Shown: positions 16,011 through 24,758 of the stretch, piece after piece
Position numbering within the stretch: the stretch's first letter is position 1
Layout: each line of letters begins with the position of its first letter
DNA from: Corynebacterium mucifaciens
GTDB lineage: Bacteria; Actinomycetota; Actinomycetes; Mycobacteriales; Mycobacteriaceae
DNA length: 38,730 nucleotides
Assembly: GCF_012396315.1 (NCBI RefSeq)
Contig: NZ_JAAXPF010000014.1
Location: 1-38,730, forward strand
Direction of reading: 5' to 3'
Program-made: the position numbers and the translations under genes
Notes under the pieces: generated by a model
What the model saw: only the letters and a program-made list of their open reading frames with translations
Databases searched by the model: none
Told to the model about the DNA's origin: nothing

Positions 16011-16340
16011 TTAGCCGAAACCGTGGGGCTCCGCTCGGACACGACCGTGCGTATCGCGCATCACCACGCCAAAGATGATCAAATGTTTGCGGACCGTCCC
16101 CGCCGTGTAGCCGAACTTGTCGCCCACACGCTCCAGAGAAGCCCCTTTCTCATACATGGCACGCATCAGCCGAATCTCACTGCTGGACGGTGAGTGGTTA
16201 CGGAGGATGACACCGCGTTCCCGAAGGGGACGAGCGAGCCGCTCGTGTCCAATGCCAACTTGTCGGGCCACAGCTTTTAGAGACCCGCCGGCAGCGTAGG
16301 CGGTTTCCGCTCGCTGGAGGAGGTCTTCGGATGCTCGAGG
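16011..16340 (-). pseudogene. C-terminal HTH remnant, probably of a serine recombinase
   Basis: About 109 codons to the stop at 16011 contain two helix-turn-helix repeats: LLQRAETAYAAGGSLKAVAR followed by QVGIGHERLARPLRERGV, then IRLMRAMYEKGASLERVGD followed by KFGYTAGTVRKHLIIFGV and VMRDTHGRVRA. Such double HTH tails occur at the ends of actinobacterial resolvase/invertase-type recombinases and related small HTH proteins. There is no start codon, and the frame runs into the 3' end of the lipoprotein gene, so the 5' part is missing. It marks the right side of the island. A truncated small HTH protein is the main alternative. Confidence 0.6.
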
Positions 16341-16392
16341 CGCCTGCTGTGGATGGTGCCTCCGGCAGTTTTTGCGTTGCGGGGCGGCGGCG

Positions 16393-17028
16393 CTACGGAG
16401 CGGCCTGGCGCATGCCTTCGAAGTATGCGTTGCCGTCAGCGCCGGTGTAGCAGGCGTGTGAATCCACGGGCCACACGTCGCGCGCTTGCTCGCACGTGAA
16501 CAGGCTCCCATAGGGGCCGATGGTGGCCCACTCCATGGCCGGCGGGCCGGATTGCGCCGGCGCGGGTTGCTGCGGTGCCTGCTGCTGCGGTGCGGGCTCC
16601 GGTGCCTGCTGTTGTTGGTTCGCGGCTTCGCGCTCCGCTGCCTCGGGTTCTGCTGCCTTTCGCTCGGCCGCTTCACGTTCGGCGGCCTCGCGCTCTGCTT
16701 CCGCAGATTTCGACGCTGCGGCGGCGGAGGAAGACGCGGCCGCTGCGGAGGACGACGCGGCGGCCTCCTTCTCCTCGGCTTCCTTGTCCAAACGCTTGAG
16801 GGCGGCGTCGAGCTCCTCGCGGTCGATGATGCCGTCGCCGTCCGTGTCGTCCGACGCGTCGAGCTTGTGGCTGAGCTGGCGCATGTCGGATTCGCACCCG
16901 TCGTCGCCGTCACACACTGCGGCGGCGATAGCGGGGCTGGTGCCAGCGATGATGTCGGATGAGCTGCCGCAGGAGGCCACGGTGAGGGCCGCGGCGCAGA
17001 CGAGGGCGGTTGTAAGTTTCCGGTGCAT
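16393..17028 (-). CDS. EF-hand lipoprotein
   Basis: A 211-residue secreted lipoprotein. The signal peptide ends in lipobox VASC with C20 as the lipidated residue. A canonical calcium-binding EF-hand loop follows at residues 61-72 (DTDGDGIIDREE). Next comes an Ala/Ser/Glu-rich, charged coiled stretch with repeated AEREA units (about 85-137), then a Gln/Pro/Ala linker (138-165) and a C-terminal segment with two cysteines (FTCEQARDVW, HACYTGADGN). The ATG at 17028 was chosen because it creates a perfect lipoprotein signal; longer frames run out of the signal. Function is unknown, but calcium sensing or cell-wall spacing are possible. Confidence 0.85.
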   Translation of the reverse strand: MHRKLTTALVCAAALTVASCGSSSDIIAGTSPAIAAAVCDGDDGCESDMRQLSHKLDASDDTDGDGIIDREELDAALKRLDKEAEEKEAAASSSAAAASSSAAAASKSAEAEREAAEREAAERKAAEPEAAEREAANQQQQAPEPAPQQQAPQQPAPAQSGPPAMEWATIGPYGSLFTCEQARDVWPVDSHACYTGADGNAYFEGMRQAAP

Positions 17029-17064
17029 GGCCAGGAGTGTAGCGAAATCATAGTGGTTGCGAGC

Positions 17065-17070
17065 TACGCT
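17065..17070 (+). promoter_or_regulatory. -10-like element, leaderless start of ogt
   Basis: TACGCT ends seven bases before the ATG at 17078, which supports this start and a leaderless message. Confidence 0.4.
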
Positions 17071-17077
17071 GAGCTGC

Positions 17078-17521
17078 ATGTTTGCGTCACCGATCGGACC
17101 GTTGCGCTTCGTCGCCAGTGAGCGCGGCCTCACCCGCGTGTGCTTCGAGGGGGAGCCCCTGCCTATCGACGCACCTCCGGCCGCACCCCTCGCAATCCAG
17201 GAACTGGCCGAATATTTCGCCGGCACACGCAGGGAGTTCACCGTGCCGCTGGACCTGCGGGGCGTGACGGCCTTTCGCGAGGCGGTGCTGCGCGAGCTGA
17301 TGACAGTGCCGTACGGCGAGACCACCACCTACGCGGAGCTAGCCCGCGCGGTGGGCAACCCGCGGGCGGTCCGCGCGGTGGGCAGCGCGTGCGCCACGAA
17401 CCCGCTGCCGCTGTTCATCCCGTGCCACCGGGTGCTGCGCAGCGACGGCCAGCTTGGCGGTTACCGTGGCGGGGTAGAAGCCAAGCGTTTTCTACTGCGA
17501 ATGGAGGGCATTGATGTCTGA
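17078..17521 (+). CDS. ogt: methylated-DNA--protein-cysteine methyltransferase
   Basis: A 147-residue suicide DNA-repair protein that removes methyl groups from O6-methylguanine and O4-methylthymine. The acceptor cysteine is C116 in FIPCHRVL, preceded by the helix-turn-helix VPYGETTTYAELARAVGNPRAVRAVG and followed by GGYRGGVEAKRFLLRME. Length fits the Ogt/MGMT family. The ATG at 17078 was preferred over an upstream TTG (17057) because MFASPIGPL is the family-type N-terminus and a -10-like element sits at leaderless distance. Its 3' end overlaps the next gene by 8 bp, so the two are likely one operon. Confidence 0.93.
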   Translation: MFASPIGPLRFVASERGLTRVCFEGEPLPIDAPPAAPLAIQELAEYFAGTRREFTVPLDLRGVTAFREAVLRELMTVPYGETTTYAELARAVGNPRAVRAVGSACATNPLPLFIPCHRVLRSDGQLGGYRGGVEAKRFLLRMEGIDV

Positions 17522-18275
17522 TGAGTTTGTGAAGCACGGAAGCGCACCGGGAGCTGCCGCCGCAGAGGCGGCCTACTTGCGCTGGCTGCGCGAGGGCTCC
17601 ACGGCGGTGGTCGAGGTGCTGGAGTTGGATGAGGCTGCCAACACGGTGACCATCGAGCGCGTGGATTCCGTCCGGCCGTCGGTGGATGCCGCGCGCGCGG
17701 CCGGCCGGGAGCTGACTGCCATCCACGCCATGGGCGCGGCCGCGTTCGGCGCGCCCGCGGACGGGTGGGACGGGCCGAACTTCATCGGCACGCGCCGGCA
17801 GACGTGCGAGCCCACCGAGCGCTGGGCCACCTTCTACGTGGAGCAGCGGGTGCTCCCGTTCGCGCACAAGGCGGCCGAGGCAGGCAACCTGGGCGGGGGT
17901 GACTTGGACGTGGTGGAGCGGGCCTGCGACGCGTTGCTCGCGGAAGACGAAGACGCCCCCGTGGCGCGCATCCACGGCGATCTGTGGGCCGGCAACCTGC
18001 TGTTCGGGGCGGAGGGGCCACGGTTTATCGACCCGGCAGCGCACGGCGGGCACCCGCTGACGGACATCGCGATGCTGGAGCTGTTCGGAGCGCCGCACTT
18101 CAGCGCGGTCGTGGACGGGTACCTCGACGCCGGGGGAGTGCTGGGCGCCGATTGGCAGCGCCGCATCGCGGTGCACCAGCTGCACCCGCTGGCGGTGCAC
18201 GCGTGGACGCACGGGCCGTCGTATGGCCAGGCGCTAGTGCGGGTGGCGGAGGAGACCCTGCGCGTGGTGGGCTAG
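17514..18275 (+). CDS. fructosamine kinase family protein
   Basis: A 253-residue kinase-fold protein of the fructosamine-3-kinase/aminoglycoside phosphotransferase superfamily. The catalytic loop is HGDLWAGN (H154, D156, N161) and the metal-binding DPAAHGGH follows with D173. Bacterial members phosphorylate glycated amines so that the sugar is released (deglycation repair). Pairing with Ogt in one operon suggests a damage-repair theme, which is inference. The ATG at 17514 overlaps ogt by 8 bp. The stop TAG shares a CTAG palindrome with the convergent stop of nadE. Confidence 0.88.
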   Translation: MSDEFVKHGSAPGAAAAEAAYLRWLREGSTAVVEVLELDEAANTVTIERVDSVRPSVDAARAAGRELTAIHAMGAAAFGAPADGWDGPNFIGTRRQTCEPTERWATFYVEQRVLPFAHKAAEAGNLGGGDLDVVERACDALLAEDEDAPVARIHGDLWAGNLLFGAEGPRFIDPAAHGGHPLTDIAMLELFGAPHFSAVVDGYLDAGGVLGADWQRRIAVHQLHPLAVHAWTHGPSYGQALVRVAEETLRVVG

Positions 18276-19096
18276 CGCCACCAGGTGTCGTCCGGGCCAG
18301 GGGGTAGGTGACGCTTGTGCTGCCCCACCCGCCACAGGTGCTCGAGGCGCTCTGCGGCCTCGCGCGGGACCTGTTTGCCCTCAACGTAGTCGTCGATGTG
18401 GGCGTAGGTCACGCCGAGCGCCTCCTCGTCGGGGAGCGCAGGCCGGTCCTCCTCGAGGTCCGCGGTCGGCACTTTCTCCCAGAGGCGTGGGTCCGCACCC
18501 AGGTGCTCCAACACTGTGGCGCCCTGGCGTTTGTTCAGCCCGGCCAGCGGGAGGAGGTCTGCGGCGCCGTCGCCGTGTTTGGTGAAGAACCCGGTGATGT
18601 TCTCCGCGGCGTGGTCGGTACCCACCACCAGGAGGTTCCGCTCGCCGGCTATCGCGTACTGCGCGATCATGCGCATGCGCGCCTTGACGTTGCCCTTGTT
18701 GAAGTCGCCCAGGCCGCCTACCCCCATCGCATCCGCGACCGCGTTGGACATGGCCGCGGTGGCGGGCGCGATGTCCACGGTGACCGTCTCGTCGGGCTGG
18801 ATGAACTGCAGCGCGAGCTGCGCATCGTCTTCGTCCGACTGCACGCCGTGGGGCAGGCGCATGGCCACGAAGATGGCGTCCTTGCCCCCCGCGCGGCGCT
18901 GCTCCACCGCGAGCTGGGCCAGCCGGCCCGCGAGAGTGGAGTCCTGCCCGCCTGAAATTCCGAGCACGTACCCTTTCGCGCCGGTTGCGGCCAGGTAGTC
19001 CACCAGGAACTGCACGCGGCGGTTGCGTTCCGCCTCCGGGTCGATGCTGGGGGCCACGCCGAGGGCAGCGATGATGTCAGATTGCATGGCGCTCAT
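18272..19096 (-). CDS. nadE: NAD+ synthase (ammonia-dependent)
   Basis: Catalyses the last step of NAD synthesis, amidating nicotinic acid adenine dinucleotide. This 274-residue protein has only the synthetase domain, so it uses ammonia rather than an attached glutaminase. The ATP pyrophosphatase P-loop is GISGGQDST, and the conserved [28 protein letters not shown] and GLNKRQ segments follow. The ATG at 19096 (MSAMQSD) is used; an ATG nine bases downstream is equally possible and neither has a good ribosome site. Together with pncB at 29283-30629 this supplies the nicotinate salvage route. Confidence 0.95.
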   Translation of the reverse strand: MSAMQSDIIAALGVAPSIDPEAERNRRVQFLVDYLAATGAKGYVLGISGGQDSTLAGRLAQLAVEQRRAGGKDAIFVAMRLPHGVQSDEDDAQLALQFIQPDETVTVDIAPATAAMSNAVADAMGVGGLGDFNKGNVKARMRMIAQYAIAGERNLLVVGTDHAAENITGFFTKHGDGAADLLPLAGLNKRQGATVLEHLGADPRLWEKVPTADLEEDRPALPDEEALGVTYAHIDDYVEGKQVPREAAERLEHLWRVGQHKRHLPPGPDDTWWR

Positions 19097-19107
19097 GGTA
19101 GGGGGTT

Positions 19108-19135
19108 TTGATTCACGGTGTCTGGTGTGTAACAT
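19108..19135 (+). promoter_or_regulatory. predicted rpmJ promoter
   Basis: TTGATT (19108-19113), a 16-base spacer and TAACAT (19130-19135) precede rpmJ and would give a 5' leader of about 70 bases. Confidence 0.45.
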
Positions 19136-19148
19136 TTACCCCCGTGTT

Positions 19149-19175
19149 GCGACACGGCACCCCGCCGTGCGTCGC
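19149..19175 (+). promoter_or_regulatory. stable hairpin in the rpmJ leader
   Basis: GCGACACGGC (19149-19158) pairs with GCCGT (19164-19168) plus GTCGC (19171-19175), leaving a two-base bulge and a five-base loop. It lies between the predicted promoter and the ribosome site (GAAAGGAG). It could modulate translation of L36; this is inference. Confidence 0.4.
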
Positions 19176-19210
19176 TAATTGCAGGTAATCCGAGCAGAAA
19201 GGAGCGCCCG

Positions 19211-19333
19211 ATGAAGGTCCGCAAGTCGCTTCGGTCGCTGAAGAACAAGCCGGGCGCCCAGGTTGTGCGCCGCAACGGCAAGGTTTACGTGATCAACAAG
19301 AAGGATCCCCGCTTCAAGGCTCGCCAGGGCTAA
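19211..19333 (+). CDS. rpmJ: 50S ribosomal protein L36, cysteine-free form
   Basis: The 40-residue product begins [20 protein letters not shown] and ends [12 protein letters not shown]. It lacks the zinc-binding Cys/His ribbon of ordinary L36, so it is the zinc-independent (C-minus) paralogue, which in many bacteria replaces the zinc form when zinc is scarce. The ribosome site GAAAGGAG is well placed before the ATG. No AT-rich Zur-like palindrome was seen upstream. A strong terminator follows at 19345-19376, so the gene is monocistronic. Confidence 0.95.
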   Translation: MKVRKSLRSLKNKPGAQVVRRNGKVYVINKKDPRFKARQG

Positions 19334-19344
19334 GCGCGCATCCT

Positions 19345-19376
19345 GCCCCGTCACCTTAAGGTGGCGGGGCTTTTTG
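19345..19376 (+). terminator. Rho-independent terminator of rpmJ
   Basis: An 11-bp stem GCCCCGTCACC (19345-19355) / GGTGGCGGGGC (19360-19370), with one T-G pair and loop TTAA, is followed by TTTTTG. Confidence 0.93.
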
Positions 19377-19424
19377 CTTTGCGACGCCAGCTTCGCCCCA
19401 AAACCCGCCTCGCCTAAGGATTAA

Positions 19425-19490
19425 CTACATGTAGGTGATTTCCCGGCCCTATCCTGGGAATACCACCCATGTAACTACTACATATAGTAG
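19425..19490. promoter_or_regulatory. candidate NrdR boxes upstream of nrdH
   Basis: Two palindromic AT-centred sites lie before the nrdH promoter: CTACATGTAG (19425-19434, perfect) and CTACATATAGTAG (19478-19490, near-perfect). They resemble the NrdR consensus (acaCwAtATaTwGtgt), and NrdR is known to repress ribonucleotide reductase operons through paired boxes. Their centres are about 54 bp apart, wider than the usual pair, so the exact register is uncertain. Confidence 0.55.
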
Positions 19491-19493
19491 CGG

Positions 19494-19520
19494 TTGCCGA
19501 AGTCTGCCCCAAGGTATAGT
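19494..19520 (+). promoter_or_regulatory. predicted promoter of the nrdHIE operon
   Basis: TTGCCG (19494-19499) and TATAGT (19515-19520) are separated by 15 bases, with the palindromic NrdR-like sites directly upstream. The leader to the nrdH ATG is about 60 bases. Confidence 0.5.
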
Positions 19521-19586
19521 GTTTCTTGGTGTCGCCCCGGGATCCCGGGACATGCGAAATCGTCGGAGAGAAAGAGCCAGGAAATC

Positions 19587-19817
19587 ATGTCGATCACCGT
19601 TTACAGCAAGCCGGCCTGCATGCAGTGCAAGGCGACTGAGAAGGCCCTCACCAAGGCTGGCCTTGAATTCACCACGGTGGACATCTCCCTCGACGACGAG
19701 GCCCGCGACTACGTGATGGCGCTCGGCTACGTGCAGGCTCCGGTTGTGGAGGCGAACGGCGAGCACTGGTCCGGCTTCCGCCCGGACCGCATCAAGGGCC
19801 TCGCCGCGGCCGCGTAG
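19587..19817 (+). CDS. nrdH: glutaredoxin-like NrdH-redoxin
   Basis: A 76-residue small redoxin that supplies electrons to the class Ib ribonucleotide reductase NrdEF. The redox motif is C11-M-Q-C14 in SKPACMQCKATEKAL, and the C-terminal WSGFRPDRI is typical of NrdH. The ATG at 19587 was chosen for family length and a ribosome site (GAGCCAGGA) upstream; a longer frame adds unrelated sequence. It is first in the nrdHIE operon. Confidence 0.95.
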   Translation: MSITVYSKPACMQCKATEKALTKAGLEFTTVDISLDDEARDYVMALGYVQAPVVEANGEHWSGFRPDRIKGLAAAA

Positions 19818-19847
19818 GCCGTATCTCCCCGCTCCGAACCCCCACAG

Positions 19848-19912
19848 ATCCAGCTAGTAAGACCCAGCTAACCCGCCAAAAACGGCGGATAGCTGGAACC
19901 TAGTAGCTGGAT
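19848..19912 (+). repeat. nested inverted repeat between nrdH and nrdI
   Basis: Three nested stems can form: ATCCAGCTA (19848-19856) with TAGCTGGAT (19904-19912), CCAGCTA (19864-19870) with TAGCTGG (19890-19896), and CCGCC (19873-19877) with GGCGG (19884-19888). CCAGCTA and TAGCTGG each occur twice, so alternative pairings are possible. There is no U-tract, so this looks like an mRNA-stability or processing hairpin rather than a plain terminator. Confidence 0.7.
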
Positions 19913-19974
19913 TTACGTGTGGGGCGGGGTTGTGGCAGGCAAACGATAACCGCACACGAAGAAAGGCGTCGGCC

Positions 19975-20511
19975 ATGCTGGTGGTCTACTTCTCTTCCGC
20001 GACGGAAAACACCAAGCGGTTTGTGGAGAAGCTCGGCCTCCCGTCCAAGCGCATCCCGTTGCGCAGGACGGACCCGCAACTTGTTGTCGACGAGCCGTAC
20101 GTGCTCATTTGCCCCACGTACGGCGGCGGGGCGAGCGTGAGCGGCGGCAACTCACGGCCCGTGCCGGGGCAAGTGGTCCGGTTCCTCAACCACGAAGGCA
20201 ACCGGGCCCTGATCCGCGGTGTCATTGCCGGCGGCAACTCGAACTTCGGCGCGGATTTTTGCCTTGCCGGGAGGGTTATCGCCGACAAGTGTAAGGTCCC
20301 GTATCTGTACCGGTTCGAGCTCATGGGCTCGGCCGAGGACGTCGCGCACGTGCGTAGCCAACTGGCCCAGCACGCTGGGAGGTTGGGGCTGCGTGGGGGA
20401 CCGGAGGTCGTCGATAAGCAAAACGCCCCGGATGAATCCGAGCGGCTCGCGCGGCTGCGCGAGAAGTACGCCGGCAAATACAAACGAACAAACGTGAAGG
20501 ACGAGAAGTGA
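19975..20511 (+). CDS. nrdI: ribonucleotide reductase assembly flavodoxin NrdI
   Basis: A 178-residue flavodoxin-like protein that supplies the oxidant needed to assemble the dimanganese-tyrosyl radical cofactor of NrdF. The FMN phosphate loop is YFSSATENT at the N-terminus, with CPTYGGG and [13 protein letters not shown] as further conserved FMN-binding stretches. A charged C-terminal tail (residues about 150-178) extends beyond the core. The ATG at 19975 follows GAAAGG. Its stop overlaps the GTG start of nrdE (GTGA). Confidence 0.95.
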   Translation: MLVVYFSSATENTKRFVEKLGLPSKRIPLRRTDPQLVVDEPYVLICPTYGGGASVSGGNSRPVPGQVVRFLNHEGNRALIRGVIAGGNSNFGADFCLAGRVIADKCKVPYLYRFELMGSAEDVAHVRSQLAQHAGRLGLRGGPEVVDKQNAPDESERLARLREKYAGKYKRTNVKDEK

Positions 20512-22673
20512 CGAGCCAGACCCTGGGTAAGAATGTCCCGGAGCCAGTCAACGAGCACGGCCAGCTGGACTACCACGCGCTGAACGCGCTGCTGAACCTC
20601 TACGACGAAAACGGGCAGATCCAGTTCGACAAAGACCGCGAGGCGGCGAACCAGTTTTTCCTCCAGCACGTCAACCAAAACACGGTCTACTTCCACGACC
20701 TAGAAGAGAAGATCGATTACCTGCTCACCAACAAGTACTACGAGCCGGAAACGATTGAGAAGTACGACTGGTCCTTTATTAAGGACACGTTTAAGCGCGC
20801 GTACTCCTACAAGTTCCGCTTCAAGTCCTTCCTGGGCGCGTACAAGTACTACACCTCGTACACGCTGAAGACCTTCGACGGCCGGCGCTACCTCGAGCGG
20901 TTCGAGGACCGCGTGTCCATGACGGCGCTGTTCCTCGCCGACGGCAACGAGGAGCTGGCCACCGCGCTGGTCGACGAGATTATGACCGGCCGGTTCCAGC
21001 CCGCGACGCCGACCTTCCTCAACGCGGGCAAGGCCCAGCGCGGCGAGCTGGTGTCCTGCTTCCTCCTGCGCATCGAGGACAACATGGAATCCATCGGCCG
21101 CGCCATCAACTCCTCGCTGCAGCTGTCTAAGCGCGGCGGCGGTGTGGCGTTGCTGCTGAGCAACATCCGCGAGTCCGGCGCGCCGATTAAGCACATTGAG
21201 AACCAGTCGTCCGGCGTCATCCCGGTGATGAAGCTTCTGGAGGACTCCTTCTCCTACGCCAACCAGCTCGGCGCGCGTCAGGGTGCGGGCGCGGTGTACC
21301 TCAACGCTCACCACCCGGACATCATGCGTTTCCTGGACACCAAGCGCGAGAACGCGGACGAAAAGGTGCGCATTAAGACCCTTTCGCTCGGCGTTGTCAT
21401 CCCGGACATCACCTTCGAGCTGGCCAAGCGCAACGACGACATGTACCTGTTCTCCCCGTATGACGTCGAGCGCGTCTACGGCGTGCCGTTCGCGGACATC
21501 TCCGTGACCGAGAAGTACGAGGAGATGGTGGAGGACCCGCGCATCCGCAAGTCCAAGATCAACGCGCGCTCGTTCTTCCAGACCATCGCCGAGATCCAGT
21601 TCGAGTCCGGCTACCCGTACATCATGTTCGAGGACACTGCGAACCGCGCGAACCCGGTGAAGACCGGCCGCATCAACATGTCCAACCTGTGCTCGGAGAT
21701 CCTGCAGGTCAACTCCCCGTCGGTGTTGAACGACGACCTGACCTACGCGGAGACCGGCCACGACATCTCCTGCAACCTGGGTTCGCTGAACATCGCGATG
21801 GCCATGGACTCGGACAACTTCGCCCGCACGGTGGAATCGGCCATCCGCGCGCTCACCGCCGTCGCAGACAAGACGTCCATTGATTCTGTGCCGCCGGTGC
21901 GCGACGGTAATGACGCCTCGCACGCGATCGGCCTGGGGCAGATGAACCTGCACGGCTACCTGGGCCGCGAGCACATCGAGTACGGCTCCGAGGAAGGCCT
22001 GGACTTCACCAACGCCTACTTCGCCGCCGTGATGTACCAGTGCCTCCGCGCCTCCCACAAGATCGCGGTGGAGAAGGGCACCGCGTTCGCGGACTTTGCT
22101 CAGTCCGAGTACGCCACCGGCGAGTTCTTCGACCGCTACGACCCGGCGGACTTCCAGCCCAAGACCGAGAAGGTCAAGGAACTGTTTGCGAAGTCGGACA
22201 TCTCGGTGCCGACGGCGCAGGAGTGGGCGCAGCTGAAGGCGGACATCGCCCGCGACGGCATCTACAACCGCTACCTGCAGGCGGTGCCGCCGACCGGCTC
22301 GATCTCCTACATCAACAACTCCACGTCCTCGATCCACCCGATCGCCTCCAAGATTGAGATCCGCAAGGAAGGCAAGATCGGCCGCGTCTACTACCCGGCG
22401 CCGCACATGGACAACGAGAACATCGAGTACTTCAAGGACGCGTACGAAATCGGGTTTGAAAAGATCATCGACACGTACGCGGTGGCCACGAAGTACGTCG
22501 ATCAGGGGCTGTCGCTGACCTTGTTCTTCAAGGACACGGTGACCACGCGCGACATCAACCGCGCGCAGATCTACGCGTGGCGCAAGGGGATCAAGACCCT
22601 GTACTACATCCGCCTGCGTCAGATGGCGCTGGAGGGCACGGAGATCGACGGCTGCGTCTCCTGCATGCTGTAG
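20508..22673 (+). CDS. nrdE: class Ib ribonucleoside-diphosphate reductase alpha subunit
   Basis: This 721-residue catalytic subunit reduces ribonucleoside diphosphates to deoxyribonucleotides. The active-site region includes [28 protein letters not shown] and CNLGSLN, and the C-terminal redox pair is CVSC in DGCVSCML. It lacks an N-terminal ATP-cone, as usual in class Ib. The start is a GTG at 20508 overlapping nrdI. It ends 9 bp before the convergent stop of the GntR-type regulator, and the shared palindrome TAGCGC-GCA-GCGCTA contains both stop codons. Confidence 0.97.
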   Translation: MTSQTLGKNVPEPVNEHGQLDYHALNALLNLYDENGQIQFDKDREAANQFFLQHVNQNTVYFHDLEEKIDYLLTNKYYEPETIEKYDWSFIKDTFKRAYSYKFRFKSFLGAYKYYTSYTLKTFDGRRYLERFEDRVSMTALFLADGNEELATALVDEIMTGRFQPATPTFLNAGKAQRGELVSCFLLRIEDNMESIGRAINSSLQLSKRGGGVALLLSNIRESGAPIKHIENQSSGVIPVMKLLEDSFSYANQLGARQGAGAVYLNAHHPDIMRFLDTKRENADEKVRIKTLSLGVVIPDITFELAKRNDDMYLFSPYDVERVYGVPFADISVTEKYEEMVEDPRIRKSKINARSFFQTIAEIQFESGYPYIMFEDTANRANPVKTGRINMSNLCSEILQVNSPSVLNDDLTYAETGHDISCNLGSLNIAMAMDSDNFARTVESAIRALTAVADKTSIDSVPPVRDGNDASHAIGLGQMNLHGYLGREHIEYGSEEGLDFTNAYFAAVMYQCLRASHKIAVEKGTAFADFAQSEYATGEFFDRYDPADFQPKTEKVKELFAKSDISVPTAQEWAQLKADIARDGIYNRYLQAVPPTGSISYINNSTSSIHPIASKIEIRKEGKIGRVYYPAPHMDNENIEYFKDAYEIGFEKIIDTYAVATKYVDQGLSLTLFFKDTVTTRDINRAQIYAWRKGIKTLYYIRLRQMALEGTEIDGCVSCML

Positions 22674-22685
22674 CGCGCAGCGCTA
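22671..22685. repeat. palindrome carrying the stop codons of nrdE and gntR1
   Basis: TAGCGC (22671-22676) and GCGCTA (22680-22685) are inverted around GCA. The left arm begins with the nrdE TAG, and the right arm ends with the TAG of the convergent regulator. It may be a very short bidirectional stop signal; there is no T-tract. Confidence 0.45.
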
Positions 22686-23396
22686 CATTTCCATGAAGTC
22701 GTTGACGCCTCGGAGGAGGCGCCGGGAAGCATCCTCCGCCGCGTCAGCGTCGCCGCGGGAGATCGCCGCGGCGAGTTCCACGTGGATCTGCATGGTGTCC
22801 ACGTGCGGGTCGTCCGGCATGATGCCGTAGAGCGCGCGGCCGCTCATGATGCCCATGATGGGCTGCGTGAGCGCGATGAACATCTCGTTGCGGGAAGCTT
22901 CCAGCATGAGCGCGTGGAATTCTAGGTCCGCCTCTTGGAAGGCCTCGGAGTTGCCCGCGTCTTGGCCGGCGAGCTCCACGATCTGCTCCGCCAGCTCGCG
23001 CAAGCGGCGCGCCTGTTCTTGTGTGGCGTTGACGGCCGCAAGGCGGGCCGCGCCGGGTTCGACGGAATCCCGGAGCTCCCGCAGTGACGCGAGCTGGGCC
23101 GGGCGCTGCTCGTTGCTGCGCAGCCGCCAGGAAATGACGGCGTGGTCGAAGACGTTCCACTCGCTTTGCGGCAGGACCTTCAGGCCCACGCGGCGCGACG
23201 ACGACACCAGGCCGAGCTGCTCCAGCGCGCGCATCGCCTCGCGGGCCACGGTGCGGGAGATGTCGAACCGCTCCGACAAGTCGTGCAGCGTGAACGTGTT
23301 GCCCTCGGGTTGTTTGCCCGAGACAATTTCCTCGCCGAGGGTGTCCAAGATCGACGAAAGCAGGGGTTGAGAGGACCGACGGCCGCGTTCGGCCAT
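22683..23396 (-). CDS. gntR1: GntR/FadR-family regulator, GntR1-like
   Basis: A 237-residue regulator with an N-terminal winged helix (about residues 12-78, EEIVSGKQPEGNTFTLHDLS, then ISRTVAREAMRALEQLGLV) and an FCD-type helical ligand domain (about 95-230). Its place between nrdE and nrdF matches C. glutamicum GntR1, which controls gluconate catabolism and sugar uptake genes and responds to gluconate. Assignment rests on this conserved position plus the domain type. The ATG at 23396 follows a near-perfect Shine-Dalgarno AAGGAGGTGG. It is divergent from nrdF. Confidence 0.88.
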   Translation of the reverse strand: MAERGRRSSQPLLSSILDTLGEEIVSGKQPEGNTFTLHDLSERFDISRTVAREAMRALEQLGLVSSSRRVGLKVLPQSEWNVFDHAVISWRLRSNEQRPAQLASLRELRDSVEPGAARLAAVNATQEQARRLRELAEQIVELAGQDAGNSEAFQEADLEFHALMLEASRNEMFIALTQPIMGIMSGRALYGIMPDDPHVDTMQIHVELAAAISRGDADAAEDASRRLLRGVNDFMEM

Positions 23397-23472
23397 GGGC
23401 GCCACCTCCTTGTATGGACGACGTTCCGGCTCGTACCGCAGTAGTCTAAGGCATGCTCCGAGGCGAGCTTGA

Positions 23473-24483
<1,011 letters not shown>

Positions 24484-24517
24484 TCAGCTGCTTCTCGACG
24501 TCCCTTCGGAGACACCC

Positions 24518-24546
24518 GCCCCGGTTCGCCCCCAGCGAGCCGGGGC
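24518..24546 (+). terminator. terminator-like hairpin after nrdF
   Basis: GCCCCGGTTCGC (24518-24529) pairs with GCGAGCCGGGGC (24535-24546) with one G-T pair and loop CCCCA. The T-run behind it is weak (GCGTTTG). The 275-base stretch from 24484 to 24758 contains this hairpin and the ctaD promoter region, with no gene seen. Confidence 0.7.
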
Positions 24547-24671
24547 ATCCGCGTTTGCTGCAGGGGATGGCCACAGGCGTGCTCACGCGCCCCATGCGTT
24601 TCACCTCCGGGTGCGTTTACCCCGCACGGGGGCACCGTTGTGGGAGGCTGGAAAAACAATGTGCGGAACGT

Positions 24672-24677
24672 TATGCT
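24672..24677 (+). promoter_or_regulatory. predicted -10 element of ctaD
   Basis: TATGCT lies about 80 bases before the ctaD ATG. TGGAAA at 24649-24654 is a weak -35 candidate with a 17-base spacer. Confidence 0.4.
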
Positions 24678-24758
24678 GATCAGGTATCACTCGTGGCAGT
24701 TGTGCCCGATCCGGCCTGGTTTCGGGGAGGGGGCGGCTGCTGTAGTCAGGAGGATCAA

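Noticed and set aside
9783..16392. direct repeats of the tRNA-Ala 3' end as attR
   Set aside because: I looked by eye for a second copy of the T-arm/acceptor sequence near the island's right edge and found none; only a proper search could exclude a short one.
19136..19210. Zur-binding site before rpmJ
   Set aside because: No AT-rich palindrome of the Zur type is visible; the only structure is a GC-rich hairpin.
20700..22406. 568-codon minus-strand frame opposite nrdE
   Set aside because: Antisense shadow of nrdE with repetitive Val/Arg/Gly/His composition and no domain.
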